Positions 32,516 through 47,861 of a stretch of 64,000 bases of DNA are shown piece after piece. Numbering within the stretch: the first letter of the stretch is position 1; each line of letters opens with the position of its first letter. The translations under genes were made by a program, and so were the position numbers. Location of the stretch: assembly GCF_030272615.1 (NCBI RefSeq), contig NC_081406.1, forward strand, positions 474,533,400-474,597,399, read 5' to 3'. The notes beneath the pieces are model-generated. The model did no database searches. It had not been told where the DNA came from and was given only the letters and a program-made list of their open reading frames with translations. Origin of the DNA: Cryptomeria japonica (Eukaryota > Streptophyta > Pinopsida > Cupressales > Cupressaceae).

Positions 32516-33850
32516 TTATGTTTGATTGCTTGAAGAGGTTGCATTTGATAACATTGTCAGTCGTTCCTCTTCTTGTTTTCGCCGAGCAGCATATGGGCTT
32601 TGTTGTATACGTGAATATCTTTGGAACGTGAATGGAGGGTGTATGTGAAGACTTGTAAGGTCACAGACCCTTGAAATTATTGTGAATGTCAACCCTTGTC
32701 GATCGGTATTGCCGATGTCGATTGTTTCTCTTTGAAGTGTCAACCCTTGTGATTTGTGAATTGTTAAGGCCCATGCCATTTTTAGTGGTATTTGACGTCG
32801 AAGACCACGACTTATTGGAATTAGAGGGATATTTTTTTGGTTGTTCTAGTCCCAAATTGGGCCTATGTGATTTTTGAATTGAACAACAACAAATAAGGGA
32901 AGTTCAGGTGGTCTTTCACCACCATTATATACAATTTCTTTGACTTGTCCAAGTGCACCATTAACAAGTCCTGTTTCCACCCACAAGTTTGCAGATAACA
33001 TAACTTCTTGGCCAATACATAAAAGGATATTAGTTTCAAGTTGTTCCTCATCTAGATTTGAGCATGTGAATCCCCTGAGTTTTTATGCAGTAGATAGTGC
33101 AATAGGCTTTGCCAAAGATAACAACATGCATTTGTTATGTAATGACACCATTTCATTTGTTGCAAATAGGTGTGTGGGTGATAAGAATATAGATTGCTCT
33201 GCAGAGGTAAGCACTGAATTTGATCGAGACATTAAAAGTTGGCAGTCTGCAATTGCAGGTTCTGCATTTTGTAAATTTGAGAGAAGTACACGAAAGGCAA
33301 TTTGGGTAGGTTGCTCTCCAATTTGACGAAATATTTTTTTCACTGTTATAACTGTTGTGAAGCTACTCCATAATGTCCCTCCATATGAAGTTGAAGCATA
33401 CATGTAGGAATCTCCTTGACAGGTGGTAGTTGGCCCAAGTCACCAAAGAGAATGATTGAGCACCCTCCAAATAGGAGCTGGTTATGGGCAGGGAATGCCT
33501 CACGTAACCTAATATCAATGCGTTGTATCAGATTTGGACTAGTGAAGCTCATTTCATCAATTATAATGTAGCAAATGAAGTACATGCTTTCTTGGAAGCT
33601 TGCCAATGTTTGTCCTTGTAGAGGGACCATTTCTTTGATTGGAATTCAGAGTGTTGAATGAATTGTTGATGCTTGTATGTTGAATGTCGCAACACCTGTT
33701 GGTGCAAGGAGCAATAATGGTGATTGTCCATTTGGTGTTGATCTTGTGAGTGTTGACTTTATGCTTGTTATGAGGTGTGACTTTCCTATGTCTGCAGTTC
33801 CTTGAACAATATTACCATGTAGATGTGAAATAAGTATACCATTTGCCTTT
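32516..33850 (-). pseudogene. Helitron Pif1-like helicase domain
   Basis: Read on minus. Walker A GTADIGKSHL (about 33810; the usual GTAGTGKS is altered), Walker B IIIDEMSF (about 33560), GDLGQLPPV (about 33430), then LFTTVIT-type and IFRQIGEQPTQIAFRVLLSN (about 33300), THLFATNEMVSLHNK (33150), and the terminal motif MAWALTIHKSQGLTL with GLTFTIISRV (32700-32780). Complete in order; broken into at least five frames. Unwinds DNA during rolling-circle transposition. Confidence 0.92.
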
Positions 33851-34440
33851 TGTTTTTGTATACATAGGTTATTTTGGGTCTGCTACTTGAGAACATGATG
33901 GGGTTGAAATGTTTGATGATTGGAGTGTATGAAATTTATAGCTATTTCTTTTTCTTGTGGACTCAACTGATGTTCCCCCCAGTCATGGTTCAAATCAATA
34001 TCACGTTGGCCAAGCATATCAAGTTCATCCAGGTGAATAGGAAGTCCTGGGTATGAAGCTGATAGTACTTGCCATTCATTGAGGACGTTTTATGAAATTT
34101 GTTCTGCTTGGATTGAAGGAGTGCTAGGATTAGATTCTTCATCTGCTTTTAAAGGTGTGCGGCGTACATGTCATGGGTTGTAGTTGTGTGAGAACCTTTC
34201 CCACTGTGCTTGAATTTCATCATCTGTTGAGCTAATATCCATGTGAATGTTGCAAAATGGGTGGTACAATAATAGTTCACTCCAACAAAATGCTTGAAAA
34301 CATTTTTCTTCCTTTGCAGGGATGGTTGTGAATCGTGGCGATACTCGAACTATGACTGGTGTGACTCACTCTTTCCATTGATCACACTTTCTTGATGCGT
34401 TGAAGGACCATTTTTGAGTTACTTCAATAAGAGACAGTCT

Positions 34441-35830
34441 CTATAAATGTATAGGATGTGCAATGTAAGATGCAATATAGTTTGGATATGTGGTTGTGTC
34501 TGTGGATGTGATTGCTACACGTTGGAATTTTTTTTGGTTCACATTTAAAGAAAAAAATGTTCTGCTACAAAGGAAGAGTGGTAGCTTTAGCAGAAGGTGG
34601 TAGCTTTCTTGGGCACCTATATCACGATCCACAAGTTTCTCAAGAAGCAATTTGCGAAAAGCATTAGGAGTTGGTTTATCAAACTCAAAGTTGGTTGATA
34701 TTCGAGATAACATTGCATGATATGTTTCAGATTTGTTTTCAGCTTTAGCTGCATATTTTGCAATATATTTGATCACAACATCAATTGAGAGAATAGGTTG
34801 GAAATCTACATTGGTCCTCCATATTGAGAGTATAAATGGGTTGTGAAGATTTAGACAGTCAATCATTGCGAGCAGGGGTGTGCCTAGGCTGGCCATTTTC
34901 ATCATTAGAAAGAGTTGACTTTTCTTGAATGCTCCAAGGGGCTTTATAACGACATACAAGAGATGTCCCCTTCCTTCAAAGGTATGTTTGGATAGTACAC
35001 TTTGTATGTCTTTGAACATGATTGGTGAATTCATAATAGTCAATGGAAGGATCACTTGACACTATCATGTTTGTGTCCATCAAGCAAGGGCCATCAACAA
35101 TGGATCGGTGGAACACTTGGTTTCTCAATTCAAGACTTCGTGGGTTCCATGCAGAGACATATCTATCAATGTAATCAAGTGCATTTTGTACTGACTGAAT
35201 GTTATTTCATTGTAATTTTTCAATGTCAGGTGATTGTGGTAGCCAGATGAAACCATGGATATGTGCAGAGCCTATATGTTGCCACTTATACCTGGGAAAT
35301 GAGGTTTTTAGAAAAAAAAAAAAAAAGAAGAGGAAGAGTTGAAGGTAAAAGTAGAAGGTTGCAAGAGTTATACCTATACGGATAGTCAATTGCACAAAGA
35401 AGTTTTTCCAGCACTTCTTCATGAAATGCAGTAAATTTGTGATGCATGTACATTGCAGTAAGGTGTGGATTTTGAACTATATTTTGTAACCTCCACCTAT
35501 CAGTTGCATATGGATTTGTAGGTGCGGTGGATGGCATGATATTATGCAAGTTTGGTCATTTTAATCAGCAACACTAAGTGTGAAAAATAGCATTGGACAA
35601 CCAATTTGAATGACCATGTCAATAAGTTCCCTTCTACATTGATTTCAGAATGGTTTTGTTTCACGAATTGATGAGCTAAAGAGCATTAGTTGATCTGCAA
35701 GTTTGTCATCAGGCAAGTCCTTTAATCTGTGACAGAGGTCAGAAATTGTTATAGGCATCGAATCATCAAGTTGCTTGTGGATAAATGCAAATGCGATGAC
35801 TTGACTTCTATGACACATAACTATATTCAA
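34441..35830 (-). pseudogene. Helitron Rep (HUH endonuclease) domain
   Basis: On minus: CHRSQVIAFAFIHKQLDDSM (about 35800), NPYATDRWRLQNIVQNPHLT and MYMHHKFTAFHEEVL (35430-35510), then after an insertion containing an A/T homopolymer (35312-35328) the HUH motif HIHGFIWL (35254-35262 for HIH). A Tyr motif VIKYIAKYAAKAENKSETYH (about 34720-34785) follows with two Tyr in the YxxKY arrangement. Rep cuts and rejoins one strand via these Tyr. The frame breaks near 35200 and 35590. Confidence 0.9.
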
Positions 35831-36989
35831 TATGAAGCACCTAAACCTTGGGTGTTGACCAAACCTATTATCATGATATCTTAAAAGATGGAGAGCATAC
35901 TCATGTAGCTTAACTTCTTTGAGACGTGGTTATTTCAATGCAGCTATACCTTTAGGGAACAAAGTGGGGAATGAAATTACAAACAATCATTTAGTAGTGT
36001 ATTCATTTATAGGAGATGGGGAAATGGGTGACCATTGAACTATAGGAGTTGGGCGTCCTTTCCCTATTTGTAGTAAAGAGCGCACTTCTTCGACCTCTCA
36101 ACGTGCAGGTGGAAGATTTGCCACAAAAGAATTAGTCATTTGCAAGTTCTCTATCAATGGACCATCCTCTGTAACATATTCTTGCATGAAACTTAGATCA
36201 ATGGGATCAGGATTTGAATTTGTTGCATATAGCAGGTCAGATATATTAGTGGGGTTAATGCGTATAGATGATAATGTTGTCATCTAATTATACATCTTTG
36301 TAGTATGGGTCATATCAAATCTTATATTGTAATGCCTCGCGTCCTCTCCTAACATAGAAGTTGTATTGTTGTTGGCCAGTGCTTACCTTGTTTACTATTA
36401 TCATGTCCAGTCCATCTATATGCCTAGGCAAGTGGGATACAATTGAAGAAATATCTTGAGGAAAAAAAATAGTGTGGCCACTATATTTTAGTTGGACTCC
36501 TCTTGCATAGGTAACTTGAAGGACAAGGAGAAACCTTGCTATCAACATCTCCTCAACTTGAGTTAGTATTTGCAAACATTGAGGTTGCTCACCAGGGTCC
36601 ACGTTGTTCCAATTTGAGAAGCGGTGTCCACTTTTTTATGTTGTGCATCTGTAACAAGTATTTATTCCATTAAATTCTCGAGTTTTAATTCCTGGATATC
36701 TCTCCATACAGATTAAACATGTTGAAATCTTTGAAAGCTTGTCCAATTTTGAACAAAATTTGTTTCTAACAATGCAATATTTTTGACAAAAATTTGGGGA
36801 ACTATGGATTTGGGCAATTGGGGCAGGTTGACTTGTATGTTGGATTTGGGGTACATGTGTTTCTAGATGGGTTGGAAAGTGGGGAGACGATATCGTGGAT
36901 GTGGAGGCCTGGCCAACAGAAATGTGTCGGGTTTCTCGTCTTCTTTTGTTAAGAATATTTTTCCTTCCATGGTACCTTGCGCCTTGCAT
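35831..36989 (-). pseudogene. Helitron N-terminal region: Cys-rich motif and DUF6570-like domain
   Basis: From Met 36989 (MQGARYHGRKNILNKRRRE) a basic stretch leads to a C-rich motif ISTCLICMERYPGIKTREFN ending in CYRC. A second piece reads ILTQVEEMLIARFLLVLQVT, YSGHTIFFPQDISSIVSHLP and YVRRGREALQYKI, the domain commonly found between the zinc finger and Rep in plant Helitrons. The region 36098-36283 continues the linker. Frame changes near 36610 and 36300. Confidence 0.8.
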
Positions 36990-37538
36990 TTGATTTCGAT
37001 GAGCACGTCTTTATTCCACTATATCATTTTGTATTTTCATGGAACTGTGTCTTGAGAATGAAAGCAATATGATCTATCTGTGAATGAAGATCTTAAAAAT
37101 ATCAATATACCAAAAAAAGTGCAAGTGTAATTTGAAATAGCATATGAAACCATTATAAAGAAACTTGTGAGATTAATTGTTCCAAGAAATAAAGCTTGAT
37201 CATAAATCAAAATAATTCAACATATGTTGATTTATATATATGTTTATTTGAGGCCGATTATCTTTACATATATGGATAATGTTTGCATTAATTTTTTTTT
37301 GTGTCAATTTAAGTAAATTTAGAAGCATTATTTGAAGTAACATGATTAACTACAATACATGATGAGGACATAAAAACTTGTTTAAATACATCTGTAAACA
37401 TACCATAAATAATGCAAAATATTTTTATATATATGTTTGACAAAAAATATCTTTACATAGATGGACAAGTGAAATACATAATATTGAAAAAGATATACAA
37501 AATGGATATATAACCATAGACAATATCAAATGTGACTT

Positions 37539-38231
37539 TTAGGTAGGCTTAATGACTGTAATAATAATGCTTTGTGTTTCTTGGCCAACAAATGGAACCA
37601 TTTTGATGTTGAGATCAAAGAAAAATTGGCAATCAATAACATTGCTCAATATAGGTTCTACAACATCAGGTTCCGCTAGAAGAAGCTGAAAATCTTCTGC
37701 ACCAACACCCAACAAGGTATTTGATGGTCCTTCGAATGCGGTAACTTTAAGAAGTTCACTTGTTTCATCTTGCAAGTCCATTTTAAGCATGTAGCTAAAT
37801 TCGCATTCAAAGAGATCAGTAGAACACTTTGGGCATTCGAATGTGTTGGGTGAACTTTGCACAACTTTTTTCTTAAATTTTTTTTTGTCCACTACTTGTG
37901 GACAAGAAAGGTAGTAAAAGTTGTCCAAGTGGAGTTTTATAATAGTGGGCGTCACACATATACTTTTTTTGTCAGGAAAGCTTTCATCAGTAATAGATGA
38001 AATATCTATTGGATTTTCAAATCTGTGGGGGGAAAGGTGGCTTTGTGACAATGAAATGTAGGGTTCATCAAGCCCTTTCTTGGCATACCATGTTTGCAAT
38101 GTTGTGGTCTCCAACAAATTTGGATTGATTAAAAGTGTAGTTGAAAAGATAGTATCAAGTGATTTTCCATTCCAAGATATTATATGACTTGACTTGATCA
38201 AAAGAAAAGGAGGATTCGGTTCTAGGGACAT
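37539..38231 (-). pseudogene. Helitron RPA-like protein, C-terminal part
   Basis: 230 open codons on minus. The first 110 residues resemble the second DNA-binding OB fold region of RPA70 (FLLIKSSHIISWNGKSLDTI). A zinc ribbon, FECPKCSTDLFECEFSYMLK (about 37790-37850), and LQDETSELLKVTAFEG match the C-terminal OB fold. The zinc ribbon keeps only one CxxC clearly (CPKC) plus a later Cys. Single-stranded-DNA-binding protein thought to assist Helitron replication. Well preserved compared with the helicase. Confidence 0.85.
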
Positions 38232-38518
38232 TTTAAAAATTTATTTGCCCTTGATTTGATAGTGGCGACCCCAAAATGTAACATCTATGGTACAACTTGA
38301 CATGTGTATGATTGTAGCAGTAGACTTTATTGTCTCAATGCCATCTCTTTTACGTATGGTTGATGTAGGGGAGATGGATAAAACTATTCCAATGACATCT
38401 ACAAGGGAATTAATAGGAAATGATTGTAGTGAATCTATGCTCTTAATGTGGAATCTATGCTTCGGTATGGTAGAATCTATGCATGTGGAAGGACTTACTG
38501 TGGAAGAGTTGTGGAGGA

Positions 38519-39292
38519 TTATTTCAAAGGGTTTGTGGAGCTACTATATTTGGTGTTGGCCACTTTAATACGACCGTTTGAGATCACATAAAGACTATTA
38601 GAGTGAATAACATGGTAGAAGCTATCAACAAGTTTATTAAAACAAGTCACATGTATTTCAGAACCTAACTTGTCTACAAAATCAAATCCAAAAACTTTCC
38701 CGTCACGTCCTGCATTTTTAAATTCATGAATAGGGGTTTTTGCTAATGCTTGACCTTCAATGGACCATTGTTTGTGATATGGGGTCAATGTTTTAATGGG
38801 AATAATTGGGAAAGGGTTCAATGGGTCTTCAAAACTATTTGATGGAAGGTAGGTAGTAGCTTGGAGGAGTGGAGTTGGAGATCCAATGATTGCTGCATTA
38901 TTTGAAATTATGTCCAAACTAACAATTATAATAGCCCTGCAATAAAATGAGATGTTTATTTAGTAAGGAGGTGTATAAGAACAAACAAGAATGAAAAAAT
39001 AATATTGGGAAAATATGGATATACGTGTATTTGTCGAATATCTTGCAAGTATATTCTCTAAGGCAGAGAATAGAACCCTTGACTAAAGCTTCTTCCAAAA
39101 CAAGATTGTTCATTTGGTCAGGAAGCAATGTCGGATGGGTGTGCATACCATCAGAGAGTTGTACACGGTATTTGACATTTGCCGAATGAGGTGTTGAATG
39201 GAATGTATTGTCGTAACTTGTAAAGAAGGGTCAATAAGAGTCATGTCTGCAAGGATGTTTGCTATGACATTTGTAGTTAATGTTGCCATCAT
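38519..39292 (-). pseudogene. Helitron RPA-like protein, N-terminal part
   Basis: On minus, MMATLTTNVIANILADMTLI (39292) leads, via a frameshift near 39170, to HTHPTLLPDQMNNLVLEEAL and KGSILCLREYTCKIFDKYT, matching the RPA70 N-terminal OB fold. An A/T-rich stretch 38940-39010 may be an intron. The first DNA-binding OB fold follows: PIKTLTPYHKQWSIEGQALA, GKVFGFDFVDKLGSEIHVTC and FYHVIHSNSLYVISNGRIKV (38600-38820). It sits upstream of the Rep-helicase on the same strand. Confidence 0.85.
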
Positions 39293-41664
<2,372 letters not shown>

Positions 41665-41681
41665 ATAAAATAAATAAATAA

Positions 41682-41719
<38 letters not shown>
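41665..41719. repeat. (AAAT)n then (TA)n microsatellite
   Basis: About five AAAT units followed by 33 bp of alternating TA. It borders the 339-bp unit on the right. Confidence 0.9.
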
Positions 41720-41721
<2 letters not shown>

Positions 41722-43468
41722 CAAAATCAAATAGTAATAAACACAAAATTTTAAATAGTTAATTATAAATAATAAAATTATTACTTTAATAGATAACTAA
41801 ATTTAACAATACAACTATTTCTGAATATTTTTGAAAATAAAAAAGATTTTATAAAATCTGAAATGTGGCATTTTTTTTATAAGTTTAACAAGTTTAATAA
41901 TTTAGTCTAACAAGCAACGTGATCACTAAAAAAAAACCAAAGAAAATTTGACTAGCAAGCAAGGTGATCATCAAAGCTACACCTAAAGCAGGGGTAGTTA
42001 GTAAGTCATCCAACTTTGGCTAGGCCTACCATGGCTATGGATATTCTGTGCAAGATAAAAAGAGAAAACTATATTATATTTCTATAATAAAAGTATATCC
42101 TACATTAGGTACTTAATTTAGAAGAGTATAGAAAATAGGACATCAATGCTACAAACTTACAGTAGCTGGAAAAGGGTTATCTCTAAACAAAGTCTAGCAG
42201 GAAATTGTTATAGTGATATTAAATTTCATTCCTGGAAGGGAAGGCAATGGTAGTTGAAGTGGTTCAATAAATGTAATCCAATATTTTTTGCCCAGTATCT
42301 GATGGACGAAGCTAGTTGGCATTGTAAGATAACTTAATGAGAACCCATGAGCCATAGTTGCCGAAGGAAGTTGGTAACAAAATCCCATAAAAAATAAATG
42401 AATGCAAGTCAAGTTCTAAATTTTGAAAATGGGGTTGTCTATTGCGGAACATACCTATGTAATATTGAATGGTACTATGAACTTTGAAGTTGTACATTAT
42501 ATAAATGGTTTTGAATTTGTATAATTTATTTGCAATTGCATGCGTCTAATGTATAACTTTACAATATTAGTGTAATGATTAATTTGTTAATTTGATTTCA
42601 TATCAATCCCAAATTAGTAGGGACATTGACAATTGGGTCATATCATTGAAAGTGGCAATTAACATGGACAAGTGGACAGTGACACAAAAAGTGCCAATTG
42701 AGATGGAAATTAATTATTTTATTGCCTACAAATCAAATCTTATTTTACTTTGGGAAGGAGCTCGATACGTGGAACACATGTATCCATGTGGCATTCTACT
42801 GTTCAACTCATGTGCCTAGTCTATGCATCCTCATTTTTTCAAGCAAAGCACGTGCCTTAGTTGGGCGCCCACATATTGCATGCCTATCAACCATTGCACT
42901 CCATGAGACCAGGTCCTGTTAAATGCAATTTCTAAATAGTTCGCATGCCATGTTATTTCCAAAATAAACACAAAAGAGTAGAGAAAGTTCTAGATGAAAG
43001 AAATCAAATTTGTGGAGGAGAAGGAAGCGACAAATGAGAAAGATACAATTATTGAATATGAAATGTGTTTACAAAGGATATCTAGAGGGTGGGAGAGCAA
43101 TAATTTTATGCTAGAGCAAAAATGATCAGTAGGGCTCACCATCGGTGTCCAAATTGATATCTATATCATTTTGGTAGAGTTTTTCTCATGTCATGTCTCT
43201 CCCACTGTTTAGTGCATTGACTCTGGAATACATGAGAATATGAATCGGCCATAGTCTTTGAGAGACAGATCTTTCCACCTCGCAAACTCTTTGCCTTTGC
43301 CTCAACAAGGTAATGATAGGTTGGAGACTCTAGATAGAGCCACATCCGAGTCAGAATCTAGCACATGTTTGATCTTTAGGGATGATCTAATAGACATGGA
43401 TCTTCTAAATCACTATACAAAAGCTTTCTTACATTCATTCCTATGGTTGAATGAGTGTAAGCGATTTA

Positions 43469-43584
43469 GAGTAATGATAACCATAGATTTTCTTATTTAG
43501 AAGTCTACGAAAATATATATATATATGAGTAATGATAACCATAGATTTTCTTATTTAGAAGTCTACGAAAATATATATATATAT
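43469..43584. repeat. 58-bp tandem duplication
   Basis: 43469-43526 and 43527-43584 appear identical, each ending in a short (TA)n. Confidence 0.85.
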
Positions 43585-44107
43585 TTACAATATTGAATAT
43601 TAGTTTTTTGTTTATGGAATTTGCTAGTGTTTTGATTTATACTTGAACCTATGAATTCCTTTTATTTGTGTAAGGCGTTTTGTCACAATGCTTGTTTATT
43701 TTGGGCATTTGTATTTTTAAGTATTTGCGCTGGTAGTGTAGTTTGCAATGCTTTGGGTTCACTTCTATTTGTCATTAAAAATCTAGATAACTTCTTAGGC
43801 AGATGAATATGGCAACAATGAAAGAAGTAATGAGAATGAGAGTGTTGCACAACCCTCTGCAATATATGATGAGAGTGGAGATACAGAAGAAGAAAGCCTT
43901 GATGAAAGTACCCTTATTCTTCGGGTAGAATATGAAAGAGATGTAAATCTGGTAAATCGGCATAGAGAGTGGTGTATAACCTTCTGCAACAAATGAAGAT
44001 GGATATATGCAATAGTACTTCAAACAGATCTGATACGCACAGAACAGAGAGTAAATAAATTAGGTTTATTGTAACATATATCCTTGGTTTTGTATATTCC
44101 TGTTTCA

Positions 44108-44213
44108 CATGAACATAATAATTTTATTTCCCTTTATATGAACATCTGTTTGGCATTTCACATGAACATAATAATTTTATTTCCTATTATATAAAAATTT
44201 GTTTGGGTATGGC
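44108..44213. repeat. 53-bp imperfect tandem duplication
   Basis: 44108-44160 and 44161-44213 share CATGAACATAATAATTTTAT and similar 3' halves. Confidence 0.7.
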
Positions 44214-46377
44214 AAAACGTGTTTCTGATATTTGTAGTCAGACTGAAAAATAAATTAAAGAAATAGTAGCAAGGTTGTCGTGTCTAATGCCTAGCCAATA
44301 AGACTTGCTTTTCCCTAATTACCTTAGCTTAATAATATCTATTTGCTTTGTTCCATGTAACGTGGAAGAACAAAGCCAACCATTTTAATGATACCATCAC
44401 AAGTAAGCAGAAAAAAATTGCAGACTGTTCCATCGTTCGATAATTTTATATGAGAATTAGGTGATAATAATAAGCTAATGACCCGAGCATATATAAAGAC
44501 TAATAGTCATGGAGAGTACTTGTTTGATGACAAATTGTAACTATAGCTTAACAAGTAATTTGAAGGATGAATGTAAATTTGGAAATCATAAGACATAAAT
44601 TACTCAATTAGAAAAATAATTTACTGGAAGATGTACTGAATAAATAAATGAACAAAGCATACAAAGAGTATAATACACATACGTGTTTGATGCTGAATGT
44701 AAAAACACAGAAATTAGAAGTAAAATAAGTAAGGAAAACCAAGATATTTGTAGCACTCTCGGGTCGGTTAGGCATTTCTATTGAATGTAAACCAACCATC
44801 TTCCTAAGTCACATCGCATTCACCGATGAAGTCCTAAGTCACATCTCTTTAAATGAACAACCACTTGCGTGTCTCTTATCACTTACAGGGAATAGAGGGG
44901 GAAAATATCTTCTTAAATGAGCCTTCACAACTAGCCACTTCATCCCCAATGCTAATAAATGTGAGATGATGAGTTCCATTACATCCAATAACTAGCATAA
45001 CTTCCGATTTGACTAATCTCTTTCAGTCATTCATTCTTTTATTCTTTATTCTTTATCAGTTGAATGTAAACGTAGGGCTCAGATCACTAGGAAAAATATC
45101 TTCTTACCATTCAAGGCTTGCAAGATGATCTGGATGATCGTCACTGTAGCTTTCGATACTAGCTGTTTTTTCCTTCTATTCACTGTATTTTGCACGGGCT
45201 CTCTTTTGTCTTCCACATCCTCGATTTCAGGGTAAACACTTTTCAAGTTGTGGGCTAGAATAATAAAGATGTTAGCTAATTAGCTCAACAAAGACGCTGG
45301 CTTTTTTTTTGCGTTTGTCGGAAAAGGTTTTTCACAATCGTTGGAAAAGATCGATGTTCCAACGCAATGAGAAGTATTAATGGAAGCATAGCGTACACGG
45401 TACCGCCATACTGGCTGACCCGATTACTTCCACCATCGTCAACCACCATCGTGTATTAAAGGACATAAAAGAGTACATGCTTTTTCTGGAGGAGAAACGA
45501 CCACATCGGATATCTACCGACGTCCAAGATTTTTGCTGTCGAAAATAAAACAACATTAAGACTGCAAGAATCTCAAATGATATCTACCAATGAAATCTGA
45601 TGCCCTAAAAAATATCTAATTAAATAAGACATTATATTAAAACTTACAAAATATCATAAATACAAATATTTAAAAAAACTTTCTTAAAAATAAATTATTA
45701 TCTTTAATATAAATTATTTATTGAAATTATATATTTATTATCAACCACAAAAACATTTAAAACACACTTTTTTAATGTTTTACACTCTATCAAATGTTAA
45801 ATATATGGAATGCTAAAGGATGGGTGAATTTTATGAATGAATGTTTAACACAATTTTTATTACATTTTGTAAACTGCACCATATTTCAAGGTATTTAAAA
45901 ATATATAAGCATGGAGAACTTTTTCTTAACAAATTTATTTTAAAATATGAACAACCAAAAGATCCAATGTGTGATAATTTCATTGTACGTAATTAGTGTT
46001 CATTGTTTCATGCAAGATGTCTGAAATTTATGGATAGAGTTAAACCTACATTCAACCTACTTAGTTTGTTTCTTCCAATAAAAATGACATGAGTTTGTGA
46101 TTTCTACGATGACTGCATAATAAAGTATGAAGGGCTAGAAACACCATACGTACAATTTACATTCATTGCAAAAAGCATTATGGCGGACGTGAAATGGCCA
46201 ACAAAAAAATGGTGGAGAAACTGACAGCCAAAATAGAAGGAGAAAACAATCGTAGGAAACAAAACCAATCTAACGGTTAAACTCATTCCAATGGTCTTGC
46301 ACACTTATTGAGAAATGTAGACCGTTGATTTCGAAAATGAGGTCGTCCATCTCATATAAGGGAACGCCTTCGGCGTA

Positions 46378-47861
46378 ATTAATTAATTATTTGAAATCCT
46401 ATTTATCCCCACCCACTTGAAACCTTTAATGACTTCCCTTAAAGTCTTCAAGCCTTTAATGGCTTCCTTCTAGAGTCTTCTCAAACCTTTAATGGTTTCC
46501 CTTAAAGTCTTCTTAAGCATTTAATGGTTTCCCTCAAAGTCTTCAAGCATTTAATGCTTTATCCCCTTTTTTCTCATTAAAATAAATTAATATTTATTTA
46601 AATAAAATCCAAAATTCACATTCACATTTAAATAAATTAATATTTATTTAAATATCTATCCAGATGCAAGTTGCATTCATTTTAGTTGAAATAAATCTTT
46701 TTATTTTAATTAAAAATTCTTATTTCTCCCACTTGCATTCTCCTACATTTTCCATTAACTTCCTAAGAATTCTTCTAGAACCTCTCAAAACCCACTTAAT
46801 TAGTCTAATTCTTCTACCATGGTCACATCCCTAAATTTTGGGGAAGTCACTTCTAATTTTGGAAGAAATTCTTCTAAATGCATTTAAAGTTTTATCTTTT
46901 CAACAAGCTAACTTTGTTGAGTTCCCCAAATTTGTAGGGCTCTCACAAAAGTCTTGAAGGTTTTCTAACTTCCAACAAGATAATCTCCAAGGTCTCCAAA
47001 GAGATTTTAATGCTCTTGCAAAACTTCACATTTTCAACACATTGAGCTTTGCACAAGATTTTGTCCATTGGACAATATCTTTATTCATTGGATAAAAGCT
47101 TTATTTCATGAATTTGCCCACGTGAGATTAACCATTAAGCCTTCTAAAGCATTTAATGCCTCCTCCTCTCCTCTCAAGCAATCTCATGGTGACACTTGTC
47201 AACATGGGATTGGACTGAAAATCTCACATGGATTGATAACTTTCAATCTTGACCCTCCTTAAGCCAATTCAATCTTGGCCATCCAATTCTCCAATTCTTC
47301 TATAAATAGAGCCCATTTCTCCTTCAATTCATATCTCAATCTTGTTCATCTAAATTATAGTCATTTTGCAGGTTAAGGAACTCATCTTGTCATCTACAAG
47401 CATTCAAGCCATCTTCAAGCATCCAAGCCATTTAGAATTTTAGCTTCATTTTAGCATATCATCTCATAGTATTTTATACTCATCTAGTTTAATTAACTCA
47501 TCTAGCATCATCTAATCTTCAATTTGGAATACATTTAACATCTTAATCATCTAGTCTTGCATCTTGCATCCTATCTTCATCCATCATCTCATCTTAGCTA
47601 AGATCTTAGTTGCATCCATTTTGATCTTAGCATATCACTAAAATCTCGTTCTCTAGGTTGTCATCTAAGAGATCAAGTGCCCTTCCAAGTGAGGGCCACC
47701 TTGAATCTTGAAGATCTTTAGAGATAGAGGACAATGAGGCGATTTTAGGAGTTTTAAATCCACTAACTTGTGTATGATTTCTAACTCTAATGCAATGCTT
47801 CATTGGTGTGTTTGAAGTGTTTTTCTTCTTATAGGTTGAAGACCACATTTTTGGCATACAC
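46378..47861 (+). repeat. LTR-S, right part
   Basis: Begins in AT palindromes similar to those at 31240-31445, with repeated TTTAATGxxTTCCCTTAAAGTC units (46430-46560) and two palindromes at 46565-46655. A TATA-like TCTATAAATAGAGCCC at about 47299 gives a + promoter. It ends GGCATACA at 47861, followed by TSD CACTT. It shares the ATGCAAGTTGCAT and AAATAAATC motifs with the left part, so the two may be pieces of one LTR or of a pair. Confidence 0.65.

Larger units (their letters stand above)
31601..39292 (-). mobile_element. Helitron, coding span (5' end not placed)
   Basis: A minus-strand rolling-circle transposon relic: RPA-like gene (39292-37539), then zinc finger, linker, HUH Rep and Pif1-type helicase (36989-32516). 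The 3' end is proposed at 31601. The 5' end (expected TC, preceded by A on the minus strand) lies somewhere between 39300 and about 46377 and could not be identified. Rep-helicase plus RPA is the known set of plant autonomous Helitrons. All genes have stops or shifts. Confidence 0.85.
41720..46377. other. Unassigned AT-rich region (Helitron 5' part or later insertions)
   Basis: About 4.7 kb with no recognised domain on either strand. The open frames at 42194-42497 (minus) and 43258-43500 (plus) are short and resemble nothing I know. It holds two tandem duplications (43469-43584 and 44108-44213). A small GC hairpin, ACGCC-TTC-GGCGT, lies at about 46364-46376 beside the start of recognisable LTR-S sequence and might mark a transposon edge. 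Confidence 0.4.

Noticed and set aside
35306-35330. A-run in the Helitron Rep gene as a retrogene poly(A) tail
   Set aside because: It interrupts a continuous Rep domain with no TSD or adjoining retrogene; more likely a homopolymer expansion or tiny insertion.
46321-46376. Possible gene promoter (CATATAAGG) and GC hairpin
   Set aside because: No coding sequence follows; more likely part of a transposon edge or LTR, and no Helitron CTRR end is present next to the hairpin.
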